Shown here: piece after piece, positions 22,693 to 33,711 of the stretch | How positions within the stretch are numbered: position 1 is the first letter of the stretch | How the letters are laid out: each line of letters begins with the position of its first letter | Assembly (NCBI GenBank): GCA_022376925.1 | Contig: JAIOJX010000005.1 | Coordinates: forward strand, 159,045,501-159,109,500 | DNA length: 64,000 nucleotides | Origin: Tragulus kanchil | Lineage: Eukaryota; Chordata; Mammalia; Artiodactyla; Tragulidae | Direction: 5' to 3' | Translations under genes and position numbers: made by a program | The notes under the pieces: generated by a model | Seen by the model: only the letters and a program-made list of their open reading frames with translations | What the model was told of the DNA's origin: nothing | Database searches by the model: none

Positions 22693-22806
22693 GAGGGACT
22701 TCCTTGGCGATCTAGTGGTTAAGACTCTGAGCTTCCAACGTAGGAAACTCGAGTTCGATCCCTGGTCAGGGAACTAAGATCCCACATGCCAGAAAAAATA
22801 AAAAGA
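22693..22806 (+). mobile_element. CHR SINE, short form
   Basis: 'gggacttccttggcgatcta', B-box 'gttcgatccctgg' (22753-22765), 'actaagatcccacatgcc', then an A-rich tail. Only the tRNA-derived part is present. Confidence 0.85.
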
Positions 22807-23013
22807 AGTTAGTGGACTGAAAAACCATCCTCTGAATATCTGGCCCTCAGACCAGCCTCCTCTAGACACCCAGGCCCGCAGTATCACCCCACCAAAAACC
22901 CCCAGGAAGATTACAAAAGTGATAATGTTACCCCTTCTTCACTCAGAAGGTGATCCTGACCACCTCAGGAGGTCCAAGGCCTGGGGAAGAGCCCAGAGAG
23001 GCAGATACCTGCT

Positions 23014-25220
23014 TAGAAACTCCAGGGCAAGTCTCAGTTCCATAACCGGCCTTGTCTGAGTTTCCTGCCAGAATGGAGCAAAGAACAGAAGACGCAGAAA
23101 TGGATGTGAGTGAACTCAGCTTGGGGTGTCCGCAGGACCCTCCCGTTTCCCTCTGCAGCTTCTGTGGGTGCATGAAGGGGGCCCAGGGAGGCAAGGGCTG
23201 GCGGACGAGACAGGAGGCGTGAAAGCCAGAGGCGCAGAGGCACCACAGTCTTACTAGCCCAGGGGAAAAGACACCGTGTTACCGCCAACACGAAGAGTGA
23301 TGCTTATAAAACCAATGTGAGACGCTGGCCCCACAGGGATTTGTGCTGCTGGGATGAATGAAGTAAGAACTCCTCAGCCCAAGGCACGTCTCCCTGGCTG
23401 CAAACTCCTGTAATCCCAGAAGCGTGTGTGGGATGGAGGTGTGTCTAACCTAGGGCTCTCTCGGCCTCAGTCACAGCTTCATCTCCACCTGACCGCGTGG
23501 CTCGCCCCGCCTGGACTGTCTCCAATCCGTCTTTCCTCCGGAAACAGCCACCCTTTCAGCAGTCAGCGCCCCTGTGTCTAGCCTAGGGCTCTGCTGCTAC
23601 ACGCCAAACCCATGCGCTCTTGAACTCTGGGGAGGCGGGAGAGAGGGGCAGTGAGACTGTGAGTGGAATTCCCAGAGCAGCCTCACCTGATTCAGCTCCA
23701 CTTCTTTCCACGCTCCTCTAAACTCCGAGCCCTCTACTTTCTTAACCATCCCCAGGGGCCTCTCTGTCTCCTCTGTGTCCCTTTGTTCTCCGGGGCTGGG
23801 GGAAGCAGGTCTGACCACCTTAACTCCTGATGGCAGAATGCACGACATCAAAGAGGCGGCAAGAGAGGTGATGGATAATAGATGGCTGGAGCCATGAATG
23901 ATACATATGCAGATAAATGATGGATAATGGGGCCTGCATGATGTATAGGCAGCTGCCCGAGTAATAGATGTGTAGATACGTATAGATGGATGGAGAGAGA
24001 CAGTTTCAGAGGCAACACAGGGCAGTGGGAAGGACTGAGCCAGGATCCATGATAGATGCCTTGACCCTAGACAGGCTGGGAAATAAGAGGCAGGATCGGT
24101 TCTAGTGAGAGGAGGCGAGCTAGAAACTCCAGGGAAGTCTCAGTTCCATAACCGGCCTTGTCTGAGTTTCCTGCCAGAATGGAGCAAAGAACAGAAGACG
24201 AGAAATGGATGTGAGTGAACTCAGCTTGGGGTGTCCATGGGACCTCCCGTTTCCCTCTGCAGCTTCTGTGGGTGCATGAAGGGGGCCCAGGGAGGCAAGG
24301 GCTGGCGGACGAGACAGGAGGCGTGAAAGCCAGAGGCGCAGAGGCACCACAGTCTTACTAGCCCAGGGGAAAAGACACCGTGTTACCGCCAACACGAAGA
24401 GTGATGCTTATAAAACCAATGTGAGACGCTGGCCCCACAGGGATTTGTGCTGCTGGGATGAATGAAGTAAGAACTCCTCAGCCCAAGGCACGTCTCCCTG
24501 GCTGCAAACTCCTGTAATCCCAGAAGCGTGTGTGGGATGGAGGTGTGTCTAACCTAGGGCTCTCTCGGCCTCAGTCACAGCTTCATCTCCACCTGACCGC
24601 GTGGCTCGCCCCGCCTGGACTGTCTCCAATCCGTCTTTCCTCCGGAAACAGCCACCCTTTCAGCAGTCAGCGCCCCTGTGTCTAGCCTAGGGCTCTGCTG
24701 CTACACGCCAAACCCATGCGCTCTTGAACTCTGGGGAGGCGGGAGAGAGGGGCAGTGAGACTGTGAGTGGAATTCCCAGAGCAGCCTCACCTGATTCAGC
24801 TCCACTTCTTTCCACGCTCCTCTAAACTCCGAGCCCTCTACTTTCTTAACCATCCCCAGGGGCCTCTCTGTCTCCTCTGTGTCCCTTTGTTCTCCGGGGC
24901 TGGGGGAAGCAGGTCTGACCACCTTAACTCCTGATGGCAGAATGCACGACATCAAAGAGGCGGCAAGAGAGGTGATGGATAATAGATGGCTGGAGCCATG
25001 AATGATACATATGCAGATAAATGATGGATAATGGGGCCTGCATGATGTATAGGCAGCTGCCCGAGTAATAGATGTGTAGATACGTATAGATGGATGGAGA
25101 GAGACAGTTTCAGAGGCAACACAGGGCAGTGGGAAGGACTGAGCCAGGATCCATGATAGATGCCTTGACCCTAGACAGGCTGGGAAATAAGAGGCAGGAT
25201 CGGTTCTAGTGAGAGGAGGC
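23014..25220. repeat. Doublet D6: direct tandem copies, period 1104-1107
   Basis: Copy 1 is 23014-24116 and copy 2 is 24121-25220, with four filler bases. Copy 2 carries single-base losses only in its first 150 nt (agggcaag/agggaag, gacgcaga/gacgaga, gaccctccc/gacctccc). After that the copies agree closely. Confidence 0.95.
23858..24010. repeat. Degenerate ATGG/ATAG-type low-complexity tract
   Basis: Many scattered 'gatggataat', 'agatggatgg' and 'atgatg' units without strict period. It suggests a decayed tetranucleotide microsatellite. Similar words appear at 25340-25405. Confidence 0.55.
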
Positions 25221-26745
25221 AGAGGCATATACGCAGGGAAGGGCTTCCCGAACAGAGAGAACTAGAGAAAAGACAATGGGCAAGGGATGGACCCCCAGAG
25301 CCTTACACCTGCCGTTTCTTCCATCACCTGGGAACCATGGTGGACGGAGCCTGGACACATGGACAAGAGATGGACGTGCCAAGAGATGACAGATGGCTGG
25401 ACCCATAGGTCAGGACACTCACCCCTGTTCCCCTTGGCTTCCCTCAGCTCTCAGATGGACCCCCAGGCCCCTGGGTGCAGCCCCCCTGCGGTGAGGTGCT
25501 GGGCCCCTGGTGGTCGCATGCAGTTGCCCACAGCCGGGGTGCTCGCGCGAATGGCTGGTGCGGGGCTGCCCATGCCAGCGGGTCCAGCACCAAGGAGTTT
25601 GTTTCCAAGACGGCTGGGTCCATGTGACCCCCTCCCAACTTCCCCATTCTCCTTGCCTTCGTAAATAATGTTCCTAGTAGAGAACTGCCCCCCAGGGCAG
25701 GGCAGGAGAAAAGCTTCCTGCTGGACTGATTTCCCCAGAATCGAAGGCCAGAGTCTCTGTCTTCCGGAGATGCCCAAGTCAGTTTGCTGCTTTACCTTGT
25801 CCCTCTGCTTGCTCCTCTTCCCTGTTTTAGATTGTTGCCTTCCCCCTCCCCCTAATGGTCAGGGTCTCCCCAGCCCCAGCTCCTCTCTGGAGCCAGCTGG
25901 TGCCGAGTGGAGTGATGCTGAGACACTGTTCTGGAAAGGGCAAGACAGACTCCTCGGAGAATGAGGGGCTTGAGGGGGTGGCTGGAGAACATAAGACCCT
26001 CTATCAACTGAAGCAGGGATGACACCTAGCTGGGGTAGGGGCCGGTCACAGCCTGAGTCAGCAACTCCTCCCTGGTCACACAACTCCATGCCCGGATTCA
26101 GAATAAATGCATCTTGGATGGACAGCGGTGGATGGCCCTCAGCCCCAGCTCAGATCTGTCTGCAGCTGTGACGGTAGAAAACTGCAGAGGAGGAGAGAGG
26201 AGGAGGGTAAGACCCAGAGCCGTGGCCTCAGGGAGGGTGAGGGTCCTGGGGGTGGAGCTGTCCCTACTGGAACAGAAGATCTCTCGCCTAAACCTCTGGC
26301 TCCCCGTGTCCACGGGAAGCCGGAAGCACAGCCTCAAGCCTTCCAGAGAAGCGCAACTCTGCTGCCTCTAAGACATGCCTGCACAGTTCTTGTCAGAAAC
26401 TGCTTATTACCCTCCCCCCAGAGCCCCTGGAAACAGAGAACCACGGAGACCCTTCTGCAGAGAGGCCAGCCCGGGAGGCACAGAGGTTAAGCGACTAGCT
26501 CAGTGGGCTACAGCCAGGAAGCTGCAGAGTTGTAGCCACCAAACCCAGGGAATTCTCAGTCCTGAGAGAATTACAGAAAGCATCAGGGAAGGAAGAGTGC
26601 AGAGAAAGTAGTCAAAATGTGGGATATTTTTCAAGTACAGGTCCCACCCCACCCCACCAACCAGTGGCCAAGTCTTGATCCCTGTTTCACGTATCTCCTC
26701 CAGTTCATTGCCATTAAGGTTATTTTTGTAATTCTGGCTACTTCG

Positions 26746-26849
26746 GGGGGAACTTCCCTAGTGGTCCAGTAGTTAAGACTTTGCCTTCCAGTGTAGGGGG
26801 TTTGGGTTCGATCCCTAATCAGGGAGCTAACATCCCATATGTCTTGTGG

Positions 26850-26897
<48 letters not shown>

Positions 26898-26901
26898 ACA
26901 T

Positions 26902-26932
<31 letters not shown>

Positions 26933-26995
26933 AACACATAAACACAGTATATAAGCAATATTGTAGTAAATTCAATAAAGACTTAGGGGGAAAAA
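26746..26995 (+). mobile_element. CHR SINE carrying an internal TA/CA microsatellite
   Basis: Head 'aacttccctagtggtccagt', B-box 'gttcgatccctaa' (26808-26820), then the microsatellite in place of the usual A-rich linker, then the CHR end 'agcaatattgtagtaaattc' and 'aataaagactta' (about 26975-26986). Confidence 0.82.
26851..26935. repeat. (TA)n-(CA)n-(TA)n compound microsatellite
   Basis: About 20 TA units, then about ten CA units, then TA again, inside the CHR SINE. Such tracts arise by expansion of SINE A-rich linkers. Confidence 0.93.
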
Positions 26996-27867
26996 AGCAG
27001 TGGGGTGGGCAGAAAAGGAATTCTAGGCAGACGGGGACAGCATTGCCAAGGCAGAGAGGCATGGAGAGTGGGGGAGGCAGCTCTGTGCTCCTGGAGTGAA
27101 GTTTCAACAGGAGCAGAGAGATTTCAGGAGAAACAGGCAGCGCTCAGATCACAGAGGTCTTGTTCTCCATCTAAGAAGCTCACGGTAGGGAACCACAGAA
27201 GGGTTTTGAGCAAAGCTAGTAACAAGTGTAGATTTGTAATATGGGGTGGATTAGAGGCAGGAGGTATGGATAGAGACTGGGAGGCCAGTTAGGCGGCTAC
27301 TGCCACCCAGGGGAACAGTGGGGAGCCTCCTCAGGGTAATAAGGACTGGGCTGGGGAGAAGGGTCAAAGTATATTCCAGTGCTCAAAGCATCAGGACCTA
27401 AGAGAATAAAGACAGAGTGAGCAAAATTGAAGTCAAGGCTGATTCCTGGGTGTCTGGCCTGGGTGTTGGGGGTATGGTCTGGCCCCCCATTCAAAGGGTC
27501 AGGTGGGAGGAAAAGCAGGCTTAGGAGAAGACGTCTGGTTTGGGGCAAGCTGAGTTTGAGTTACCTGAGGATGCCTAGACGGACGATCTGGGGGTAGTTG
27601 GATATTCTGGCCTGAGCCCCGCGGATGATGGCTGTCCCAGCAATGTTTGCGGTGGCTGAAATCCCAGAGGGGAACAGAGGTGACTGCCCAGGGGAGAAGG
27701 CCAAGGGCCAAGGTCAGAAGGGGCCAAGACAGAATTACCAGAGAAGGGCACTGTGTTGGGAGGGAGGAGAGGGGAACTGGGGAGGGAGAGCTGCCAGGTC
27801 AGATGCAGCAGAAAGACACGCTGAGAAAAGCACTGACGGTGACCGTGGACTTGGCACTTATTCCGTT
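26996..27867. other. Non-genic stretch, nothing recognised
   Basis: Purine-rich, mixed DNA with no supported gene. Confidence 0.5.
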
Positions 27868-28029
27868 TTTAAAATTCACTTTTTAAATTTTTTTAGTGAA
27901 GTATAATTGATTTACAATGTTGTATTAATTTCTGCTGTACAGTCAAGTGATTCTGTTGTAAACATACATTCTTCTTCATATTCTTTCCCATTATGGTCTT
28001 TTTTTCTTTTCCCCATCATGCCTCTTTTA

Positions 28030-28625
28030 TTTATATTTATTTTCATCCATCTTTTTATTCTTCGGCCTGTGTGGGCCTCCCATCGCAGTGGCCTCTCTCG
28101 TTGCAGAGCACCAGTTCTGGGCGCATGCGCTCCAGAGCGCTGGCTCTTAATTTTCTTTTATTTATTTATTTTTAAACATTTATTTATTTATTTATTTATT
28201 TTGGCGGGGGTGGGGAGGGAAGGGGGGTGGGCGGGCCACTTCCACTGGTCTTTCATTTGTCTAGTTTCATCCATCTTTGTTCTTTGGCCCATGTGGGCCT
28301 CCCATCGCCGTGGTCTCTGTTGTCGCAGAGCACCGGCTCTGGGCGCATGCGCTCCAGAGCTCCAGCTCGGTAATTGGACACATTGGTCCAGCTGCTCCAC
28401 GGCACATGGGATCTTCCCAGGCCAGGGATCGAACTGGCGCCCCTTGCATTGCAAGGCAGTACCCTTACCCATTGGACCACCAGGGAAGCCCAGAGCGCTG
28501 GCTCTTAATTGGACACACTGGTCCAGCCACTCCATGGTACGTGGGATCTTCCCGGGCCAGGGATCAAACTGGCGCCCCTTGCACTGCAAGGTGGATTCTT
28601 TACCCACTGGGCCACCAGGGACGCC
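28030..28625 (-). mobile_element. Long-form tRNA-type SINE (outer), split by a second SINE
   Basis: The outer element is in two parts. 28511-28625 holds the reversed head, ending 'gggccaccagggacgccc' at its 5' side, and about 28030-28152 holds the reversed body (gcgcatgcgctccagagcgc). The inner SINE at 28153-28488 separates them. Confidence 0.82.
28153..28488 (-). mobile_element. Long-form tRNA-type SINE (inner), with 19-bp target-site duplication
   Basis: Full-length minus-strand copy: (ATTT)n tail on the left, body with 'gcgggccacttccactggtc', reversed B-box (gggatcgaactgg, 28425-28437) and head 'accaccagggaagcc'. The perfect duplication agagcgctggctcttaatt flanks it at 28134-28152 and 28492-28510. 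Confidence 0.9.
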
Positions 28626-28980
28626 CTCCCGTTACTGTTTAACACAGGATACTGAATATAGTTCCCTGTGCTGTGCAGTAGGACCTTGTTGTTTATCCAT
28701 TGTATACATAATAGTTTGCATCTAATGCCAAACTCTCAATCCATCCTTCCCAACTCCACCCCCTGGCAACCACAAGTCTGTTCTCTGTGTCTATGCGTGT
28801 GTTTCTGTTTCATAGATATATTAATTTGTGTCATATTTTAGATTCCACATAGAAGTGATAGGATACTGGTATTTGTCCTTCTCTTTCTGACTTGGTTTAG
28901 GATGATCATCTCCAGGTCTGCAGCAAATGGCGCTATTTCATTCCTTTTGAGGGCTGAGTAATAGTCCAGTGTGTGAGTGG

Positions 28981-28999
28981 GAATGTGTGTGTGTGTGTG
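28981..28999. repeat. (GT)n simple repeat
   Basis: About nine GT units inside the L1 relic. Confidence 0.85.
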
Positions 29000-29052
29000 C
29001 ACTTGTTGTTTCCATGTCTTGGCTATTGTGAATAATACTGCTGTGAACACAG

Positions 29053-31356
29053 GGTTGTGTGTATCTTTTTGAATTATAGTTCTGTCTGGATATATAGGCA
29101 TCTGATTACTAATCAAGGTCTAACTGGAAACTGAGGGGACTGCCAAACTGAAGAATTCAGCGAGAGTTTTGAAAAGGTGTGGGGAAGGTCTAGGGAAGTG
29201 AGCAGGTGGTGGTGAGGCTCTGGGGCTGGTAACAGGGGCGCCAGGCCTGAGGAGGCTTGGAGGGAGAGCCATGTGGAGGGGCAGCTGGATAGGAGCTATC
29301 GTCCGTGTGGAGAGATGGGCTCACGGGAAGCAAGGCAGGAGGCTGACTACCTCAGCCTCACTCTCCTCCCTCCCTCTGTCTCCTGTGCAGCGCCTACCCT
29401 GTGTGGGTGGGTTGGGGGCGCCTTAACCTAAGCCAGAGGGGAGGGAGCCTGGGCTATGCCGCCCACACAGCCCAGCCCTGAGCCTGTGTGCTAGCTGCCC
29501 GGCTGCACAGCCTAGGTGAGCAAGCGGCTAAAATTCCTTCCCTGTGTGACTAGCAAGACACGGCAGCACTGGATCGAAGGCCCTCATATCTTTGTCCCAG
29601 CTCTGCTTCTTTCCACCTGACCCCCCTTTCCTCCACAGCAGGGAGAGCCCCACACCTAAGCCCTTGCTGTGTCTGTCTCCCCAAGGGAGGAGATGCTTCT
29701 CCCCAGCAGTGCCAGCAGCCAAGCCCCAAAGCAGCTGCCGTGGGTCCCATGCCCATTGCAGAGCCGGGAGTGGGAAAAGAGGAAAACCAGGCTGGGCAGT
29801 AGCCATCCTGAAGCCTCAGGCAGGGAAGAAAGTGGCTGCTGCTGGGAAGTGGAGACGTGGGTGAGAGCCGGGAATGGGAGGAGGAGGCGAGCTGGGACCA
29901 AGAGGCGACCCTTCGTGCTTCTAAATGAAGCAGGAGGTGAGAAGACAGCCGAGGGAAACGTTCCTTCTTTGCCCACGGCGGGGCATGGACCAAAAATACA
30001 GAGACTTGTACTCGCTCACACCCATAAATACACACGCTTGCATATATATATATATAACTCCAAATATATGTAGGCACATACACATGCTTAAACAAACATG
30101 CTTGCTGACTTTACACTCAGGTACAAATACATAAACAGTCCCCCTACTCGAACTCATTAACAAAGCATGCCTTAATCTCGGTGGCTTCCCAAAAACCAGG
30201 TTGTGTGTATCTTTTTGAATTATAGTTCTGTCTGGATATATAGGCATCTGATTACTAATCAAGGTCTAACTGGAAACTGAGGGGACTGCCAAACTGAAGA
30301 ATTCAGCGAGAGTTTTGAAAAGGTGTGGGGAAGGTCTAGGGAAGTGAGCAGGTGGTGGTGAGGCTCTGGGGCTGGTAACAGGGGCGCCAGGCCTGAGGAG
30401 GCTTGGAGGGAGAGCCATGTGGAGGGGCAGCTGGATAGGAGCTATCGTCCGTGTGGAGAGATGGGCTCACGGGAAGCAAGGCAGGAGGCTGACTACCTCA
30501 GCCTCACTCTCCTCCCTCCCTCTGTCTCCTGTGCAGCGCCTACCCTGTGTGGGTGGGTTGGGGGCGCCTTAACCTAAGCCAGAGGGGAGGGAGCCTGGGC
30601 TATGCCGCCCACACAGCCCAGCCCTGAGCCTGTGTGCTAGCTGCCCGGCTGCACAGCCTAGGTGAGCAAGCGGCTAAAATTCCTTCCCTGTGTGACTAGC
30701 AAGACACGGCAGCACTGGATCGAAGGCCCTCATATCTTTGTCCCAGCTCTGCTTCTTTCCACCTGACCCCCCTTTCCTCCACAGCAGGGAGAGCCCACAC
30801 CTAAGCCCTTGCTGTGTCTGTCTCCCCAAGGGAGGAGATGCTTCTCCCCAGCAGTGCCAGCAGCCAAGCCCCAAAGCAGCTGCCGTGGGTCCCATGCCCA
30901 TTGCAGAGCCGGGAGTGGGAAAAGAGGAAAACCAGGCTGGGCAGTAGCCATCCTGAAGCCTCAGGCAGGGAAGAAAGTGGCTGCTGCTGGGAAGTGGAGA
31001 CGTGGGTGAGAGCCGGGAATGGGAGGAGGAGGCGAGCTGGGACCAAGAGGCGACCCTTCGTGCTTCTAAATGAAGCAGGAGGTGAGAAGACAGCCGAGGG
31101 AAACGTTCCTTCTTTGCCCACGGCGGGGCATGGACCAAAAATACAGAGACTTGTACTCGCTCACACCCATAAATACACACGCTTGCATATATATATATAT
31201 AACTCCAAATATATGTAGGCACATACACATGCTTAAACAAACATGCTTGCTGACTTTACACTCAGGTACAAATACATAAACAGTCACCAACGCAAATGCG
31301 ATGGCAGTCAGGGTAGGCCAGGTTACACTCATTAACAAAGCATGCCTTAATCTCGG
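29053..31356. repeat. Doublet D7: direct tandem copies, period 1145-1147
   Basis: Copy 1 is 29053-30190 and copy 2 about 30200-31356. Copy 1 near its end reads 'cagtccccctactcgaactc', where copy 2 has about 33 more nucleotides at 31284-31324. Copy 2 has lost two C at about 30795. The copies otherwise agree, including the TA tract (30039-30056, 31184-31201). Confidence 0.95.
29120..30192. other. Non-genic GC-rich stretch (repeated at 30267-31356)
   Basis: Long open frames on both strands (for example 29550-30095 minus, 29669-30073 plus) are mutually overlapping and lack known domains. I treat them as chance frames in GC-rich DNA. Confidence 0.5.
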
Positions 31357-31514
31357 TGGCTTCAAACCACAGAGACCTCATTCGTGCTCATCACTGCCTC
31401 TGCTCCTTGTGGTCGCTCCAGGACCCCGACTGACTGCCCCTGCTGGTCACTCTGTCAGAGAGAAACAAGGCTGCGGGAAGATCTCACACCGGCGACCAAA
31501 TCCTGCTGCCCAGA

Positions 31515-31587
31515 ACCTACCACTGGTTCAATCCCTGGTTGGGGAATTATGAGGATCCCACAGGCCAAGGGCTGCAACTAAAAAAAA
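31515..31587 (+). mobile_element. CHR SINE fragment ending in a palindrome
   Basis: B-box-like 'ggttcaatccctggttgggg' (about 31524-31543) and 'atcccacaggcc' fit a CHR body. It ends in the A-run that forms the left half of the palindrome. Confidence 0.6.
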
Positions 31588-31612
31588 TTTTTTTAGTTGC
31601 AGCCCTTGGCCT
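31562..31612. repeat. Near-perfect 51-bp palindrome
   Basis: Two 25-nt arms are exact reverse complements around a single central base at 31587. Each arm is 18 nt of mixed sequence (ending gctgcaact on the left) plus seven A or T. It could form a cruciform or hairpin, or be a fold-back sequencing product. Confidence 0.95.
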
Positions 31613-31683
31613 AAATTTTTTTAAATTTAATTTAAAAAAGTACTTAGGAAAAAATCCTTCTACTTAAAAGTGATGCAGAAGGA

Positions 31684-31716
31684 TTCTATTCATTGGCTTT
31701 TTTCTATTCATTGGCT
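31684..31716. repeat. Short tandem duplication, 18-nt period
   Basis: ttctattcattggct occurs at 31684-31698 and 31702-31716, separated by a T-run. Confidence 0.9.
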
Positions 31717-31798
31717 AAAACTGGTTATGTGGTCCCACCCAAGGAAGCCAGAAACTTCGAACTTTATAGCAAGTAGCGCTAATTACTACAACATAGCT

Positions 31799-31813
31799 CA
31801 CACACACACACAC
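31799..31813. repeat. (CA)n short simple repeat
   Basis: About seven CA units. Confidence 0.8.
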
Positions 31814-32493
31814 TCATTCACGGCTCTTCCCACGGCTTTCTTATTTTATCCTTTTGAATCTCAGACTCCTAACAACTCCCTGTTCCCGGCAATCAGTCCA
31901 CTGCCAGCAGACAGAGGTTATGGAAACTTCCATCCCCTTTAATTTCCAGTCCTGTCTGCTGCCCCCAGCTCGCCCTCTCTCCCCTGGGCCCTGCCATCCA
32001 TCCGCCTCCACGCCCACTCCTCCTTGTCCCCCTGCCCCATGCTTCTTCCTGACAAGGAAAAATACAAGGTTCAGCTGCGTGTTTATTCAGTGCGACTTCA
32101 CACTGCTGGCCCACCACTTGCTCCCATTTCCCTGCTCCCTCCCTTTCTTCTTTCTGCAATTGCCTAGGGAGCTTACAAAGTGTGAGCCAGTGGCCCACAG
32201 GGACAGGCTGCTACAGAGCTGGAGAGATGGGGAGCTGAGGCCCGGAAGGCCCCCTGGGTCGGAGAGAGCAGACAGATGCAAACAAAGACTCCAAGATAAG
32301 AGAAACAGATACAAATGAGCAGCGGCAGAAGAGAGAGAGGACTTTGCCAAGAGAGAAGCAGAGACTTGGACCGAGGCAGAGGCAGATGTAAAGAGACCCA
32401 GATGGACAGACAGAAACAGAGAGAGAAAACTGAAGTAGGTAGAAACAGAGACACGGAACTGGGCCAGAGAGGTGAACACTGAAAAGAACAAAG
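31814..32493. other. Non-genic stretch with a purine-rich tract
   Basis: 32265-32480 is rich in AGAGA/CAGA words (purine-rich on the plus strand). It makes spurious long minus-strand frames rich in Ser, Leu and Phe. No gene is supported. Confidence 0.5.
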
Positions 32494-32592
32494 AGGAATT
32501 CCCTGGGGGCCTCCCAGTGCTGGGGGCCTGGGTTTGATTCCCGATCCCTGATCAGGGAACTAGATCTCACATGCCGCAACCAAGACTCAGAG
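32494..32592 (+). mobile_element. CHR SINE, internally deleted
   Basis: 'ggaattccctgggggcctcc', B-box region 'gggtttgattcccgatccct' and 'catgccgcaaccaagactca' follow the CHR order with part of the head missing. Confidence 0.72.
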
Positions 32593-32595
32593 TGG

Positions 32596-32813
32596 GCTCA
32601 ATCACCCAGTCGTGTCTGATTCTTTTTCGACCCCATGGGCTGTAGCCTGTCAGGCTCCTCTGTCCATGGAATTCTCCAGCAAGAATACTGGAGTACTCGG
32701 GTTGCCATTTCCTCCTCCAGGGGATCTTCCCGATTCAGGGACCGAACCTGCCTCTCTTGAGTCTCCTGCACTGGCAGACGAATTCTCTACCACTGCCCCA
32801 CCTGGGAAGCCCT
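32596..32813 (-). mobile_element. Bov-tA SINE, minus strand
   Basis: Reversed BovA (cagtcgtgtctgattctttt, caagaatactggag), reversed B-box (gggaccgaacctg) and reversed head (ccccacctgggaagccc). Confidence 0.87.
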
Positions 32814-33488
32814 TGGAGCATCCGAATTAAAAAGAAAGAGAGAAAGGAATAAAGAAAAGAGCCAAGAGGCAGAGAAGACTGCTGAGCTCCAGGGAGGAAG
32901 TAGGGATGTGTCCAGGGTGAGTCTGTGTGTGTGTATTCCCATACAGCTCTGTATTTTAAGCCATGTTATTCATTGAGATGGATGCAGGAAAGAGAGCGCT
33001 GAGATAGCTTTAAAGATAGGAAGAAAACATGTCCTTTTTCAAACAAGCGGCTACGGGTTGAGGCCAGGCGGTAAGCTCAGAGGACTGGCATGGGTTTCCT
33101 TGGAGATTTCTTGTGCTGAGCTTTGGCTCTGTAGTCAGAGGGTCCTGTGGGATCTGAGCTATGAGCGCGCCCCCAGTTGCCTGCACCCCTCCGCCATGCC
33201 CCGTACTCACGCTCTGACCCTGGGGGAGGACAGAGGGGCCGATGCAGTCCCCACTCTGGGCAGGGGTGGAGGGTCCGAGGCAAGAAAGAGGGGTGAACTC
33301 TTGCCTTTGGGAGCCTGGGACTGAGGAGAGATTTAAGCCTCTTTCATCCCTTCACCACATAGTCATGGAACCCGTGCCAGGCTTGGTACCAGGCCCTGGA
33401 GATGCGGTAGAAGACAAAAACCACACGCTCCCAGTCTAGCGGAGCAGACAGACCTTAGACTAACTGCAGTTACATAATGGTGTGCATG
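32814..33488. other. Non-genic stretch, nothing recognised
   Basis: No supported gene. D8 begins at 33064. Confidence 0.45.
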
Positions 33489-33489
33489 C

Positions 33490-33711
33490 ATGTGTACTGA
33501 GTCACTTCAGTCTTGTTCGACTCTGTGAGAGCCTACGGACTGCAGCCCACCAAGCTCCCCTTCTATGGGATTCTCCAGGCAAGAATACTGGAGTGCATTG
33601 TTATGCCCTCCTCCAGGGGATCTTCCTGACCCAGGGACTCAACCCACATCTCTTACGTCTCCTGCGTTGGCGGGCAGGTTCTTTACCCCTAATGCTACCT
33701 GGAAAGCCCTT
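33490..33711 (-). mobile_element. Bov-tA SINE, minus strand
   Basis: Reversed BovA (tgagtcacttcagtcttgtt, gattctccaggcaagaatac) and reversed head (taatgctacctggaaagccc). The second D8 copy lies at 34590-34811. Confidence 0.86.

Larger units (their letters stand above)
22807..26745. other. Non-genic stretch containing D6
   Basis: No gene or clear dispersed repeat is visible. Frames at 24701-25228, 25287-25664 and 26107-26490 have no recognisable domain. A degenerate ATGG/ATAG-type tract occupies 23858-24010 and recurs at 24962-25114. Confidence 0.45.
27868..29119 (-). mobile_element. L1 LINE 3' end with ORF2 relic, minus strand, interrupted by SINEs
   Basis: The reversed L1 tail (ttagtgaagtataattgatt, then after the SINEs 'cagtaggaccttgttgttta') leads into decayed coding sequence. 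The minus-strand frame 28838-29116 keeps an ORF2 C-terminal-like stretch (LFTIAKTWKQ, DYYSALKRNEI). Two SINEs occupy about 28030-28625. The last 67 nt recur at 30200-30266 through D7. Confidence 0.85.

Noticed and set aside
27907..28725. A 272-codon plus-strand frame as a gene
   Set aside because: It is the antisense reading of an L1 tail and two nested SINEs (repeated words such as CRAPALGACAPE), so it is chance.
29550..30095. A 181-codon minus-strand frame as a gene
   Set aside because: It is opposed by an overlapping 134-codon plus frame, has no recognisable domain, and is altered between D7 copies by a two-base change.
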